From Wenzhouxiangella sp. XN79A (GTDB lineage: Bacteria > Pseudomonadota > Gammaproteobacteria > Xanthomonadales > Wenzhouxiangellaceae): a stretch of DNA of 64,000 nt. Shown here piece by piece: positions 7,239 through 16,406 of the stretch (position 1 is its first letter; each line of letters starts with the position of its first letter). Under the pieces are notes generated by a model. It was not told the origin of the DNA and made no database searches. It saw only the letters and a program-made list of their open reading frames with translations. The stretch is taken from the NCBI RefSeq assembly GCF_012272825.1, contig NZ_JAAWWS010000146.1:1-64000 (forward strand). The letters are read 5' to 3'. Made by a program: the position numbers and the translations under genes.

Positions 7239-9259
7239 CAACGACTTCAGATACTGCCGGAATGACCCGCCGACCTCGTTGGCTGACGAAATCCCGCTTC
7301 GTGCTCGGCATGGAATGCCCGACGAAGCTCTTCTACCAGGGCAAGGAGGCCTACGCGAACCAGAAGCTCGACGACGAGTTCCTGGAAGCGCTCGCAGGCG
7401 GCGGCATGCAGATCGGCAAGCTGGCCACGCTCTGCGATCCGGAAGGCATCGAGGTCGAGACCCTTGATCACGAGCGGGCGCTCGCCGAAACCGCCGAGCT
7501 GCTGGAACGGGACGAAGTGACGATCTTCGAAGCCGCCCTCGCCCACGAAGGCCTGTTCGTGCGCGCCGACGTGCTCCGCAAGAAGGGCAACCGGATCGAG
7601 CTGATCGAAGTCAAGGCCAAGGCCTGGGACAAGGAGTCCGGTCGGATCTTTACCACCAGACGCGGACGGGGGATCGACTCGAAATGGCGCCCCTACATCC
7701 GTGACGTCGCCTTCCAGACCCATGTGGCCGAACGGGCACTCGAAGGACACGACATCGTCCCGAGCCTGCTGCTGGTCGACAAGACCTTCTACTGCCCCGA
7801 AGACCAGGTGAACCAGCGATTCCTGCTGGTCGAAAAGAACGGCCGTAAGCACGTGGAGCTGGTCGGACCGATCGACACCGAACTCGCCCGGAGCCTGCTC
7901 GTGACCGTGGACGTAACCGAAGAAGTCGAACACGTGCGGTCCGAGCCGGTGTCCGACGGGCCACTGGAAGGCCGCTCTTTCGACCAGTCGATCGCCATGC
8001 TGCGGGACCACTACATCCACGACACCCGGCCCGAGCACTCGCTCGAGAATGCACCCTGCCGGGCCTGCGAATTCCGCACGACCGAAATGCAGCGCGACCG
8101 CGGCAAACTGGACGGCCGATGGGAATGCTGGGCCCGGGCCTTCGGATGGGAGGAAGCCGACCTCCAGGAGCCGAACGTGTTCGACCTGTCCGGACGGCTC
8201 ACATCGCCGACCCGTTCCGAACTGATCCGGTCCGGGCAGATGAAGCTCGTGGATCTGGACCCGGACATGTTCCATGGACCGGTCGATCTTCTGAAGGCCG
8301 CGCTGCAACGGCCGATCGTTCGCCAACGCCTGCAGATCGAAGCAGCCCGGAATGAGCGGACCGGGCCCATCTTCCTTCCGCACGGGTTCCGCAGCCATGC
8401 CGACCCGTGGGAATGGCCGCTGCACTTCATCGATTTCGAGACCTGCACGCCCGCGATTCCGCTTCACGCAGGCATGCGTCCCTACGAAACCATCGCGTTC
8501 CAGTTCTCGCACCACATCCTCCACGAAGATGGACGCGTGGAACATCACTCCGAGTGGCTGAACCCGGATCCCGGCGTCTACCCGCATTTCGCGTTTCTGC
8601 GCAACCTGCGGCAGAGCCTCGGCGAGTCGGGAACGATCTTCCGCTGGGCACCGCACGAGAACACGGTCCTGAACCACATCGCGGACCAGATCGAGCGCGA
8701 TGACCATGGCGAGCCCGATGCGGCGGAGCTGATCGAGTGGATTCGGCAGCGCACACAGCGAGGGCACGGAAAGGACCGAGTATTCGGCGAAAAGAACATG
8801 GTCGACCAGCGGCAACTGGCGATGGAGCTGACCTTCGATCCCGCGATCCAGGGGCTGACCGGGATCAAGCGCGTCCTGCTGAGCACGATCCGGCACAGCG
8901 AGCATCTCCAGGACCTGTACGGCAAGCCGGTGTATGGCACCGCAGCCATGCCGAGCAGGAACTTCGAGGCGTTCCAGTGGTTCCAGCCGACCGAGCACGG
9001 CATCAGGGACCCGTACGAGCTCCTCCCGCCGATCACCCTCGGACCCGATGGACCCGACATCGCGCACCTGGACGAAGAATTCGAGCCGGCAGATCAGCTC
9101 AAGAACGGCGGCGCTGCAATGAGCGCCTATCTCGAGATCGCCGCGCCGGGCACGACGGAAACCCGAAGAGCCAACCTGCGCGTCGCGCTGTTGAAGTACT
9201 GCGAACTCGACACGCTGGCCATGGTGATGATCATGCAAGACTGGCTGACACGTTCTTAG
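7235..9259 (+). CDS. DUF2779 protein: Cas4-like Fe-S nuclease plus DEDD-exonuclease-like domain
   Basis: 674 residues from the ATG overlapping the ankyrin stop. The N-terminal half resembles Cas4/AddB-type PD-(D/E)XK nucleases: a lone Cys in VLGMECPTKLFY, the core RADVL..IELIEVKAKAW supplying Asp and E-x-K, and a later Cys trio (CRACEF..WECW) that would complete a 4Fe-4S site. The second half, from LHFIDFETC, looks like an RNase H-fold exonuclease (D-x-E motif, then FRWAPHENTVLNHI). This architecture is DUF2779, often found in defence islands; its substrate is not established. Family naming is from recall. Both nuclease sites appear intact by eye. Confidence 0.75.
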   Translation: MTTTSDTAGMTRRPRWLTKSRFVLGMECPTKLFYQGKEAYANQKLDDEFLEALAGGGMQIGKLATLCDPEGIEVETLDHERALAETAELLERDEVTIFEAALAHEGLFVRADVLRKKGNRIELIEVKAKAWDKESGRIFTTRRGRGIDSKWRPYIRDVAFQTHVAERALEGHDIVPSLLLVDKTFYCPEDQVNQRFLLVEKNGRKHVELVGPIDTELARSLLVTVDVTEEVEHVRSEPVSDGPLEGRSFDQSIAMLRDHYIHDTRPEHSLENAPCRACEFRTTEMQRDRGKLDGRWECWARAFGWEEADLQEPNVFDLSGRLTSPTRSELIRSGQMKLVDLDPDMFHGPVDLLKAALQRPIVRQRLQIEAARNERTGPIFLPHGFRSHADPWEWPLHFIDFETCTPAIPLHAGMRPYETIAFQFSHHILHEDGRVEHHSEWLNPDPGVYPHFAFLRNLRQSLGESGTIFRWAPHENTVLNHIADQIERDDHGEPDAAELIEWIRQRTQRGHGKDRVFGEKNMVDQRQLAMELTFDPAIQGLTGIKRVLLSTIRHSEHLQDLYGKPVYGTAAMPSRNFEAFQWFQPTEHGIRDPYELLPPITLGPDGPDIAHLDEEFEPADQLKNGGAAMSAYLEIAAPGTTETRRANLRVALLKYCELDTLAMVMIMQDWLTRS

Positions 9260-9343
9260 ACAACATGAAACACGATTCGCCGGGAGCCAGTGTTTGACCT
9301 GGCTACGATCGGTATCGATAAAGACACTGACTGGGAGATTTTC

Positions 9344-10051
9344 ATGATCGATGACATCATCAAGAAGGCGTTCGAAAATCAGGAAGGCCGCCTATTCTAT
9401 ATTCTCACGCCGGAGGAGACCGTCGGAAATGGCGCCGAGAATTTGTTCAAGATCGGAGAAGCGAAGGGTAAGGACCTAAGTGCCCTCGCCGGTCGCATCA
9501 GTGCAATTAACTATGGGACCAGACCGAACAGCTTTGCGGAAAACGGCTGGGCTCGGGGAAAGTGGAAGGCCGTAAAAGCCTGGTCTTTCGATCGGTTTGG
9601 AGTCCCGAAGGAAATCGAGCACCTTGTCAGCAAGGTACTGGTTCAGATGAAGCATGAATCGGTCGGGAAAGATTATTTTATTGGTGATGTTGATCAGGCG
9701 ATCCACGCAGCTCAAAGAGTAATCAGATTGCTGCCGGAAACCGCTGAACCTCAGGAGATTTCTCTAACTCCAACTCGCGGGGAAAATCATCAGCTGGACC
9801 CATGGGGTTCTCGGTTCGACTCTGGGGCCCATGTAATCAATCTGCTGCTCGCCGCTTCGGAATTCCCGATGACGATTTCCGAGATCGAACGTCGATCAAA
9901 CGCGCTTGCGGATGAGATTGGACTGACCGCGCGGAGGGCTGTCAGAAATCACGTACACAAGCTGCGAGACGAAAATCGCGTGAAAAAAAATGACAACCAT
10001 GAATGGCAAGCGACGGACCGCGCTCGAATGCTTTGGAAAGCCGAAGAATAA
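9344..10051 (+). CDS. Putative GIY-YIG-like nuclease with C-terminal winged helix
   Basis: 235 residues. The ATG at 9344 has GGGAG six bases upstream; a GTG at 9290 would add 18 residues. The first 110 residues fit the spacing of T5orf172/Mug113-type GIY-YIG domains: RLFYILTP, then LFKIGEAKG, a basic helix LAGRISAINYGTRP, and a late Glu in EIEHLVSKVL. The canonical GIY and YIG tripeptides are not literal, so this is tentative. The last 75 residues form a winged helix (MTISEIERRS..RRAVRNHVHKLRDENRV). It is A+T-richer than its neighbours. It may be a self-standing gene or the last gene of the ankyrin/DUF2779 set. Confidence 0.5.
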   Translation: MIDDIIKKAFENQEGRLFYILTPEETVGNGAENLFKIGEAKGKDLSALAGRISAINYGTRPNSFAENGWARGKWKAVKAWSFDRFGVPKEIEHLVSKVLVQMKHESVGKDYFIGDVDQAIHAAQRVIRLLPETAEPQEISLTPTRGENHQLDPWGSRFDSGAHVINLLLAASEFPMTISEIERRSNALADEIGLTARRAVRNHVHKLRDENRVKKNDNHEWQATDRARMLWKAEE

Positions 10052-10239
10052 AAGACCGAAACTTTCCCCGCGAAGGCCACGACTGAAGCGAAGAACACCC
10101 CAGCTCGACATTCAGCCTCACCAGGGCCTCCTGCGATTGCGAGGGGCCCATTTCACCCCTCGGGGCTGAGAAACTCGAAGCGACATACGTCCGGCACCAA
10201 TCGAAGAACGCGGCGGGTTGTTCATGTAGCTTAGTCGGG

Positions 10240-10460
10240 GGGCGGTCGCTGGAAACGACGAGCCCCCAACCTCTGGAACCACGCCCAGCATCTCCTCCTG
10301 CGCCACTGACCGACCGCCGGCCGCGACCCGCCACACCTAGGCCAGATTCTCGAGCATTACGTCGGCCAATGTCGCCGGCCAGCAACGCCCCCCCTAAATC
10401 GGAATATTCAACCAGATTTGCCCGCTGCCGTCGCCCCTCCGAAGCGCGCGGCTTTCTACA
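10240..10460 (-). pseudogene. Decayed, internally deleted copy of the DUF4236-like gene
   Basis: The stretch 10275-10330 reads on the minus strand as AAGGRSVAQEEMLGVVPEVGG, close to the C-terminus of the intact protein at 851-1804 (GGRSVAQEELLGVVAEVGG). About 10367-10435 aligns at DNA level with a central part of that gene (GTCGCCGGCCAGC..TTTGCCCGCTGCCGT). The part between is missing and stops interrupt the frame. The flanks (10052-10240 and 10460-10520) show no gene. A related gene was evidently duplicated or inherited and then destroyed here. Confidence 0.6.
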
Positions 10461-10522
10461 TACATCGCACTGGAATCCTTGACCCACCGCGGTCAACAGC
10501 CGAGCCCTGTGAGCTTTCGGCG

Positions 10523-10972
10523 TCACTCCGGCTGCTCTATGGTCGCCACATGATCGACAGCGGCAGCGCAGGCGGGCAGTGTGAAATCCATACAGATCCG
10601 AAACGCATCCGGGCTGCGCTGCGCAGCGCACGTCGTCCGGACCTCGAACAGCAGAGCCGAATCCGGCAGCAACGGCGTCAGGACAGAAGGCACGAAGGAC
10701 TCGAGGTCCTCGGTGGTCATGACCGCATCGAGCCTGTGGAGCACACTGGTGATCGCATCGATCGATCGCTGCAACGCCGAAGCGGCCGGCTCCGGCAGTT
10801 TGTCGGACCGTGCATATACCTCGCCGGTTTCGGTGATGGCGAAGAGCAGGAACGGCGAGATCCCGCCTTCGAACGATTGCTCGACGTCCCCGCAGACCGG
10901 CAGGCCGGTCAATGGGCAGTGGAAGAGTACGGGATCCCGGGCATGCGGGATTTCCACGACGGTTGCAGTCAT
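10523..10972 (-). CDS. Hypothetical protein
   Basis: 149 residues beginning MTATVVEIPHARD; the ATG at 10972 is preceded by TGGAG, which favours it over the ATG at 11035. There is a CPLTGLPVCG stretch near residue 20, an acidic/hydrophobic middle and no membrane segment. No family is recognised. It lies 115 bp downstream of the phosphatase gene on the same strand and could be cotranscribed with it. Confidence 0.5.
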   Translation of the reverse strand: MTATVVEIPHARDPVLFHCPLTGLPVCGDVEQSFEGGISPFLLFAITETGEVYARSDKLPEPAASALQRSIDAITSVLHRLDAVMTTEDLESFVPSVLTPLLPDSALLFEVRTTCAAQRSPDAFRICMDFTLPACAAAVDHVATIEQPE

Positions 10973-11087
10973 CGGATTCTCCAGGTCTGATTCGACTTCC
11001 CATTCTCCGGACCGCACCGACCGATCGTGTCGCATCGACGACCCGGACTCGGTGCCGGCAGCGCAGAGAAATGATGCTTCCGGAGCG

Positions 11088-11819
11088 TCATGCCGCTACC
11101 GACAGCTCGTCGAACTCGAAGGTCTCTGACCAGCGCAGACGACGACGCCGTCCGCAGGCGAACTGCTGGTGGGCGATCCGCTGATCGATGCTGACGCAGG
11201 TCAAGGGTCCACCACCGTATGCGAAGGTATCGGCGACGATGTTGCCCTCGTCAACGAGCGGAACGTGATCGTGCCGGGCCGTGTGCCCGCAGAAGATGCG
11301 CTTGCCGGAGGGATGCAATGGACCCCCATGATTCGTCCGCCACAGGAGGTCCGCCTCGTCCTGATCGGCGATGCTCCTGTGCGAAGCGAGACCACCGTGC
11401 ACGAAGACCAGGTCCCCGTCCTCGATGCACGGCTCGCAGCCGTCCTCCAGGAAGCGCCAGTGCGCCTCGGGGATGCTGTCGACCCAATCTCCGTTCTCGA
11501 TCGCCTCCCTCGTTCCCACGCCGTAGGACGCCAGCGTCTCCATGCCGCCCGCATACAACCAGAAATCGAGCGTGCGGGCATCGTCGCGGGCATCCAGCAT
11601 CATCCGCTCGTGGTTGCCCAGCAGGAATCGCGCCTCCACATCCGGTGCCCGATGGAGTTCGAGCAGGAATTCGAGAACCGCCCGGCTGCCCGGGCCGCGA
11701 TCGACGTAGTCGCCGAGAAACACGACCCGGTCGGTCGCGGCCGGTGCCACCCATTTCCACAAACACTCGAGCTGAGCGTACATCCCGTGGATGTCGCCAA
11801 TTGCCAGTCTTCTCTTCAT
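11088..11819 (-). CDS. PPP-family metallophosphatase (PrpA/ApaH-like)
   Basis: 243 residues; the ATG at 11819 has AAGGAG seven bases upstream. All PPP metal-binding blocks are present in order: GDIHG near residue 7, GDYVDRG near 36, GNHE near 67, and later His-containing blocks (FVHGG, FCGHTARHD). This is the compact form of Ser/Thr protein phosphatases and diadenosine polyphosphate hydrolases, so either phosphoprotein or nucleotide substrates are possible. It may be followed by the hypothetical gene at 10523-10972. A second, longer member of the family is at 60103-61050. Confidence 0.85.
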   Translation of the reverse strand: MKRRLAIGDIHGMYAQLECLWKWVAPAATDRVVFLGDYVDRGPGSRAVLEFLLELHRAPDVEARFLLGNHERMMLDARDDARTLDFWLYAGGMETLASYGVGTREAIENGDWVDSIPEAHWRFLEDGCEPCIEDGDLVFVHGGLASHRSIADQDEADLLWRTNHGGPLHPSGKRIFCGHTARHDHVPLVDEGNIVADTFAYGGGPLTCVSIDQRIAHQQFACGRRRRLRWSETFEFDELSVAA

Positions 11820-12165
11820 TCGCACTCCTTCCCATCCGGATCTGCCGCGCAGAGCGGCCTTCGATGTCGACCATTATCCCGGCAGGGGCGACGGATCCTG
11901 TCGGGTTAGCACCGGTCGGGCCCGGAGCAGGATCGGCGCCACACGAAAAACCCCACGGGCAAACCCGCCGCAGACAGGGCCCTAGGGCAGATTCAGAACG
12001 GATCGGCGCCGGATGACGCAACGGCCGGCCGCGACGAACGCCGGCAGCCGCTCTGCTGGCGTTCCAGGGTGATTCTTCACGAGATCCGGCGGAAGCGACA
12101 GGATCGGTCGGGTGGCTCCGTACTCTTGGCCGCATCAGGAAACACGAGGAGGAGATCCAGCAACC
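11820..12165. other. Gap without a recognisable gene
   Basis: 345 bp between the phosphatase start and the small membrane proteins, which diverge. GAGGAGGAG at 12146-12154 serves the gene at 12166. The promoters of both transcripts must lie here, but I see no convincing -35/-10 pair, repeat or operator. Confidence 0.5.
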
Positions 12166-12414
12166 ATGAGCAACGAAAACGACAGCAACGACGGGTACAT
12201 CTTCCACCCGATCATCCATATCATCTTCGCGCCGGCGGTGTTCTTCGGAATGCTGGCCCATTCCGCGAACAATCCGGTGACCTTTCTGATCGGTATCGGC
12301 GGGATGATGGTCTGCATCGGCTTCTATGCGATTGCCGGTACCGCACTGATCGTCTTCATCATTCTCTCGGGCTTCCACATGATCGGGATGATCCTGTTCG
12401 AGTGGATGCCATGA
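12166..12414 (+). CDS. Small two-helix membrane protein, paralogue 1
   Basis: 82 residues with a GAGGAGGAG leader. After a short acidic N-terminus there are two hydrophobic helices (HIIFAPAVFFGMLAHS and the stretch from GGMMVCIG to IVFIILSGF), ending in LFEWMP. It is a close paralogue of the product at 12717-12953: both share AGTALIVFIILSGF, GGMM and the LFEW-x-P end. Its function is unknown. The inner membrane is the likely location. Confidence 0.7.
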   Translation: MSNENDSNDGYIFHPIIHIIFAPAVFFGMLAHSANNPVTFLIGIGGMMVCIGFYAIAGTALIVFIILSGFHMIGMILFEWMP

Positions 12415-12460
12415 AAAACGGGGAATCGAGATCGACGATCAATCACCCGGAGTGGCTTCG

Positions 12461-12628
12461 ATGAACGAGAACACTCCAAATTTCAATGGCCTTCTGCGAA
12501 CGGCCGACAACATCCTGGGCACCTGGATGAGCGGGCTGGGATGCTTCACCATCCTCTTCTTCCTGGCCTGGCCGTTCGTCGCGATCATCTATCTGATCGG
12601 CGTCTATGTCTTCGGACTGCCGGACTGA
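12461..12628 (+). CDS. Small single-helix membrane protein between two paralogues
   Basis: 55 residues beginning MNENTPNFNGLLRT. It has a polar N-terminal half with one hydrophobic helix, FTILFFLAWPFVAIIYLIG. It is preceded by CCCGGAGTGGC, a reasonable ribosome-binding site. It is not a copy of its neighbours. Position and strand suggest one small operon of three membrane proteins (12166-12953). Confidence 0.6.
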   Translation: MNENTPNFNGLLRTADNILGTWMSGLGCFTILFFLAWPFVAIIYLIGVYVFGLPD

Positions 12629-12716
12629 CGACACGCAAAGGGCATCCTCCGACGGCCCCGGAAACCGCAACGGAAAACCTGATTCGCGCCGCACATCAAG
12701 AGAAAACAGATCGAAC

Positions 12717-12953
12717 ATGAACAACGAACACAACGGACCGTTCCACCCGATCAGCCATATCATCATGGCACCGGCCGTCTGGTTCGGGCTTCTGCCTCAT
12801 AGCGCCAAAAACCCGCTGACAAACCTGATCGGACTAGGCGGGATGATGTTCTTCATCGGCCTCAACGCGATTGCCGGAACCGCCCTGATCGTCTTCATCA
12901 TCCTGTCCGGCTTTGATATGCTGGGGATGATGCTGTTCGAATGGCTTCCCTAG
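12717..12953 (+). CDS. Small two-helix membrane protein, paralogue 2
   Basis: 78 residues from the ATG at 12717. The order is a short polar N-terminus (MNNEHNGPFHPISHII), a first helix (MAPAVWFGLLPHS), the GGMMFFIG turn, a second helix (AGTALIVFIILSGF) and the end LFEWLP. It matches the product at 12166-12414 along its whole length, so the pair arose by duplication around the 55-residue gene. Confidence 0.7.
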   Translation: MNNEHNGPFHPISHIIMAPAVWFGLLPHSAKNPLTNLIGLGGMMFFIGLNAIAGTALIVFIILSGFDMLGMMLFEWLP

Positions 12954-13078
12954 AGTGAGAACGGGCACACGGTTGGCGTGAACCCGAGCTCGGATCCGAG
13001 ATCGAAGCGAGTTGTCAGCGCACCTTGGAGCAGGATGCAGTCGACTGCAAGCGGCTGACCCACTACGCAGCGGGTCGA

Positions 13079-15772
13079 TCAATCACTCCACGTCGCAATG
13101 AACTCCTCGCGTAGAGAATCGAGCTCTTCGGGCAGCGGACCGGAAGAAATACCACCAAAGTACGTGGCGGCTCTGGTCGCACCCACATACAGATACTTTC
13201 CGAAGAGTTCTGGAAACCGCTGGCGCAGCGCATCGAGACCGACGAAGAACACCGCTTCGAACTCCAGCCCCTTGATGTGGGCGACGTCGAAGACCCGGAC
13301 GCTGGCCTGTTCCCCGAGCGTCTGGCCTTCATGGCACGCCATCGCCTGCAGGCTGATGTCCTCGAGCATGACGTTCATGGCTTCGGCCATGGGGCCGACC
13401 TCGGCCTCGTCGGTGACGAGAATAGCGATCGACGGAATGTTGCCGGGGCCGACCATGCGCTCGACCTCGGCAATCCGCTCGTAGAGCCACATCGCCTGAT
13501 CCTCGAGATCATGGAGATGCTCGACGAGCACCGGCTTCACCCCGTCGTGAATGACATGTTCGGGGAGCTCGGCCGCAAGGTCGGTATCTCCACCGAAGGT
13601 CTCCAGGAGACGGCGCGAGAACCCGTTGAGGTGGCGGCTCTGGCGATACACCGTCTCGATCGAGCGTGTTTCAAGACTGCGGATCGCCCAGTCGAGCTGC
13701 TCTGCGGTGGCCGTGCCTCCGGTCCGGATTCGCTGATTGAAGTCACCGCAGGCGAAGAAGGAGTCCGTCTCGGGTGATGCCAGCGCGTGCATGCAGGCGA
13801 GCTGCAGCGGCGAGAAATCCGTGGCCTCGTCGACCAGCACCTGCGCACGAAATCGATTGGCGATGGGACTCAGGTACTGGAACGACTGCTCCTCGATCCG
13901 CCGGCCCAGCCGCGTACTGCGAACAACCGCCCGTGCGTTATGCAGCATCGCGAGGACGATGGCATCCAGTTCGGTCGGCGAAACGTGTCGTGGGTTGTCA
14001 GGAAGCGTCCGATACCAACGCCCATCTCGGTCCTGCTGACGACGGAACATCCGATAATTCACGGGCACATCCATCACGAATCGCTTGTGGGCGTTCAGGA
14101 ATCGTCCGAGTGCGTTCTGGATGGTGGTCCGTTTGCCGATCTCGACCAGCACATCGTCATCCGGCAGACGATCACCGAGCCACTCCGCGACCGCGGCCGC
14201 TGTCGAACCCTTCGGCAGCGATCGTTTTCGTGACCGAGCGCGAGCGATCGTGCGGAGCGTACGGGTGTAGATCCGCTCCGCCTTCTGTGCCGAAGTCTGC
14301 TGGATGGGCTCTTCCTCTTCTTCCTCATCGTCGATTTCATCATCGATCGACTCGTCATTGTTGGTACTCAGCGAATCGACGAACAGGCCCAGCTCATCGA
14401 GGAAGGATCGATCCTGATTGAAGTTGCGAACGAGCTCTTTCCTGATCTGCTCTCGAGTCTTCTTCCTCGATTCGGCAACGATCGGCTCCAGATCGCGCTC
14501 GAGGGCATCCAGCGCCTCGAGGATCGAAACGATCGCGCCAGGACTCCGGCCATCGAAGATGTCCGAAATGCGGGCGAGGATGGTTTCGTCAGCGTCCGCC
14601 TCGACCGAGCGAAGAACATCGAGACCCTGCGCGAGTCGATCGAAGATGCGGCCGGTGTGAAAGGCGTGGAACTCGTCGAACCATTCTCTCGGATCACGCG
14701 CGGTGGTTTCGTCCAGAAGTTCAAGGCTGTCCTTCAGGACGAACTTCCCCTTGCTGTCCGCGGACTGGAGCACGCCCAATACCTGCCGTGCCAGCTCCAT
14801 CCGCATCGCTTCCCAGGTCCGGATCTGGCGCTCGGACGCGGGCACCTGCTCCCGATTGAACGCCTCCTTCACGTAGTGCTTCAGCAGCTCGGTCGGCGTG
14901 AACATCAACCAGCTCTGGGCGAAGGGGAGTTGCGAGCTGCCCGCTCGATCGGCAATGAGCCGCTCATCGGCGGACAGGAACTCCGGATCCAGCTTCTGCC
15001 CGAGGCGCTTGATCAGCGTCGTCGTCTTGCCGGTGCCCGGAGGTCCGAGGATCATCAATCGGCTGTTCAACGGCAGGCGGAAGATCTCGTCCTGGAAGCG
15101 GTCCAGGATCGGCTGTTCCCGCAGCGCCATGGCCGACCGGATCTCATGGCGCAGCCCCTCGCTGAGCTCCGAAGCCGCCTCGCCGGCGAGCAGCGCCTCG
15201 AGCGCAGCCTCGGCATCGTCCTCGACGACACTGCCCGCAAGCAGCCCTCGCAGCGAGGGGACACTTCGAATGCCGGAGTCGAAATCCTCGAACGACACCG
15301 GACAGGATTCCCAACCCTTCGGGTCCTTCGTCGGACGGAACTTGGTAACCTCCAGCACTTCCAGAACGCGCTCCGCACCTTCACGAGGCACGAGAAGTTC
15401 CTCCCCAGGCGGCAGACTCGCGAGACGCCCGATCGGAGAGCGGTAGCTTGCATGGAGTCGGCCACCATCGAGCGGAATGCTGGATCGGCCGGAAATGAAG
15501 ATCGTGATCTCCGTGCCGTCCTGGTCCCGGGCAAGTACCCGGGCAATCGCGGGCTGCTCGGTCAATGCGCGGTATCCGTCCCGTTCCGCCGCACGACTCC
15601 GATCCACATTGTCCACGGCACCAGCGCCGGTGAAGGTATTCACCGATGCCATGACATCCGCTCCCGAAGACACCGGCCCCGAAATCTTCTCCGAGGCCTT
15701 TGCGGCAATTTCATCGAACACCTGGACCGACTCGCTCGCGATCTCGGTGAAATGCGGATCTACAGCTCCCAT
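13079..15772 (-). CDS. UvrD/Rep-family (SF1) helicase with N-terminal extension
   Basis: 897 residues. The ATG at 15772 follows AGGAGGGG at the right distance; the open frame continues upstream into the antisense of vsr and is not used. Walker A is GPPGTGKTTTLIKRL (about residue 246). The Walker B region is the unusual VDEATDFSPLQ, where SF1 helicases usually have DEaQD. Motif III is CGDFNQR, and the C-terminal motifs are KGLEFEAVFFVG and YVGATRA. An N-terminal region of about 240 residues and a long acidic insert (a DDEEEEE run) are not part of the helicase core. The same protein probably unwinds DNA for nearby nucleases, but no partner is fixed. Confidence 0.85.
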   Translation of the reverse strand: MGAVDPHFTEIASESVQVFDEIAAKASEKISGPVSSGADVMASVNTFTGAGAVDNVDRSRAAERDGYRALTEQPAIARVLARDQDGTEITIFISGRSSIPLDGGRLHASYRSPIGRLASLPPGEELLVPREGAERVLEVLEVTKFRPTKDPKGWESCPVSFEDFDSGIRSVPSLRGLLAGSVVEDDAEAALEALLAGEAASELSEGLRHEIRSAMALREQPILDRFQDEIFRLPLNSRLMILGPPGTGKTTTLIKRLGQKLDPEFLSADERLIADRAGSSQLPFAQSWLMFTPTELLKHYVKEAFNREQVPASERQIRTWEAMRMELARQVLGVLQSADSKGKFVLKDSLELLDETTARDPREWFDEFHAFHTGRIFDRLAQGLDVLRSVEADADETILARISDIFDGRSPGAIVSILEALDALERDLEPIVAESRKKTREQIRKELVRNFNQDRSFLDELGLFVDSLSTNNDESIDDEIDDEEEEEEPIQQTSAQKAERIYTRTLRTIARARSRKRSLPKGSTAAAVAEWLGDRLPDDDVLVEIGKRTTIQNALGRFLNAHKRFVMDVPVNYRMFRRQQDRDGRWYRTLPDNPRHVSPTELDAIVLAMLHNARAVVRSTRLGRRIEEQSFQYLSPIANRFRAQVLVDEATDFSPLQLACMHALASPETDSFFACGDFNQRIRTGGTATAEQLDWAIRSLETRSIETVYRQSRHLNGFSRRLLETFGGDTDLAAELPEHVIHDGVKPVLVEHLHDLEDQAMWLYERIAEVERMVGPGNIPSIAILVTDEAEVGPMAEAMNVMLEDISLQAMACHEGQTLGEQASVRVFDVAHIKGLEFEAVFFVGLDALRQRFPELFGKYLYVGATRAATYFGGISSGPLPEELDSLREEFIATWSD

Positions 15773-15906
15773 TCGGTACCCCTCCTGTGCCATACGCTGA
15801 ATCGTGCAAGGAGTATGTCCCGCCGTCGCAATGCATGTCCAGTCAGTGCAGAAACAGCCCCACATCGAGCCCGCGCATGGCCGCCTCGGACCCTCGACAT
15901 CGGCAA

Positions 15907-16380
15907 CTAGCCCGTCGAACCGACCCCGGCATCCGTCGAGACGGGTAGTTCCGAGTTCGCGGAGGTCGCATCCCGGATCATCCCCGCCAGCGTCTCGATG
16001 CACACCTCCGGATCGTGCCTTAGCGCACATTCCCAGACCGTCAGCACCCGCCACCCGGCAGCTTCAAGCTGCTCCTGCTTCCTGCGGTCGCGCTCCACGT
16101 TGGCTTCGAACTTCGCCTTCCAGAACTCGGCGCGTGTCTTCGGAGTGGTCGCGAACCTGCAGCCCGGGTGGCGGTGCCAGAAGCAGCCGTGGACGAAGAT
16201 TGCGACCCGGTACTTCGGAAGCACGATATCCGGCCTCCCGGGCAGCTTCCGGGGGTGCAGTCGGAACCGGAAGCCGAGCCGGTGCAATCCGCGCCTGACC
16301 ACGAGCTCCGGCCTGGTATCCTTCGGCCCGATTGTCGCCATCATCCTGGAACGGGTCTGTCTCTCTACGTTATCGACCAT
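15907..16380 (-). CDS. vsr: Very short patch repair endonuclease
   Basis: 157 residues covering the whole Vsr family length. Diagnostic blocks are visible: TRSRMMATIGPKDTRPE at the N-terminus, GRPDIVLPKYRVAIFVHGCF with the catalytic Asp, and WHRHPGC with the His/Cys residues of the structural zinc site, then RDRRKQEQLEAAGWRVLTVWE. Vsr nicks next to T in T:G mismatches that arise by deamination of 5-methylcytosine, so it normally accompanies a C5 methyltransferase; one lies at 16913-18178. Confidence 0.93.
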   Translation of the reverse strand: MVDNVERQTRSRMMATIGPKDTRPELVVRRGLHRLGFRFRLHPRKLPGRPDIVLPKYRVAIFVHGCFWHRHPGCRFATTPKTRAEFWKAKFEANVERDRRKQEQLEAAGWRVLTVWECALRHDPEVCIETLAGMIRDATSANSELPVSTDAGVGSTG

Positions 16381-16406
16381 GGAACCCGGAAATCACTGAA
16401 ATAGCC

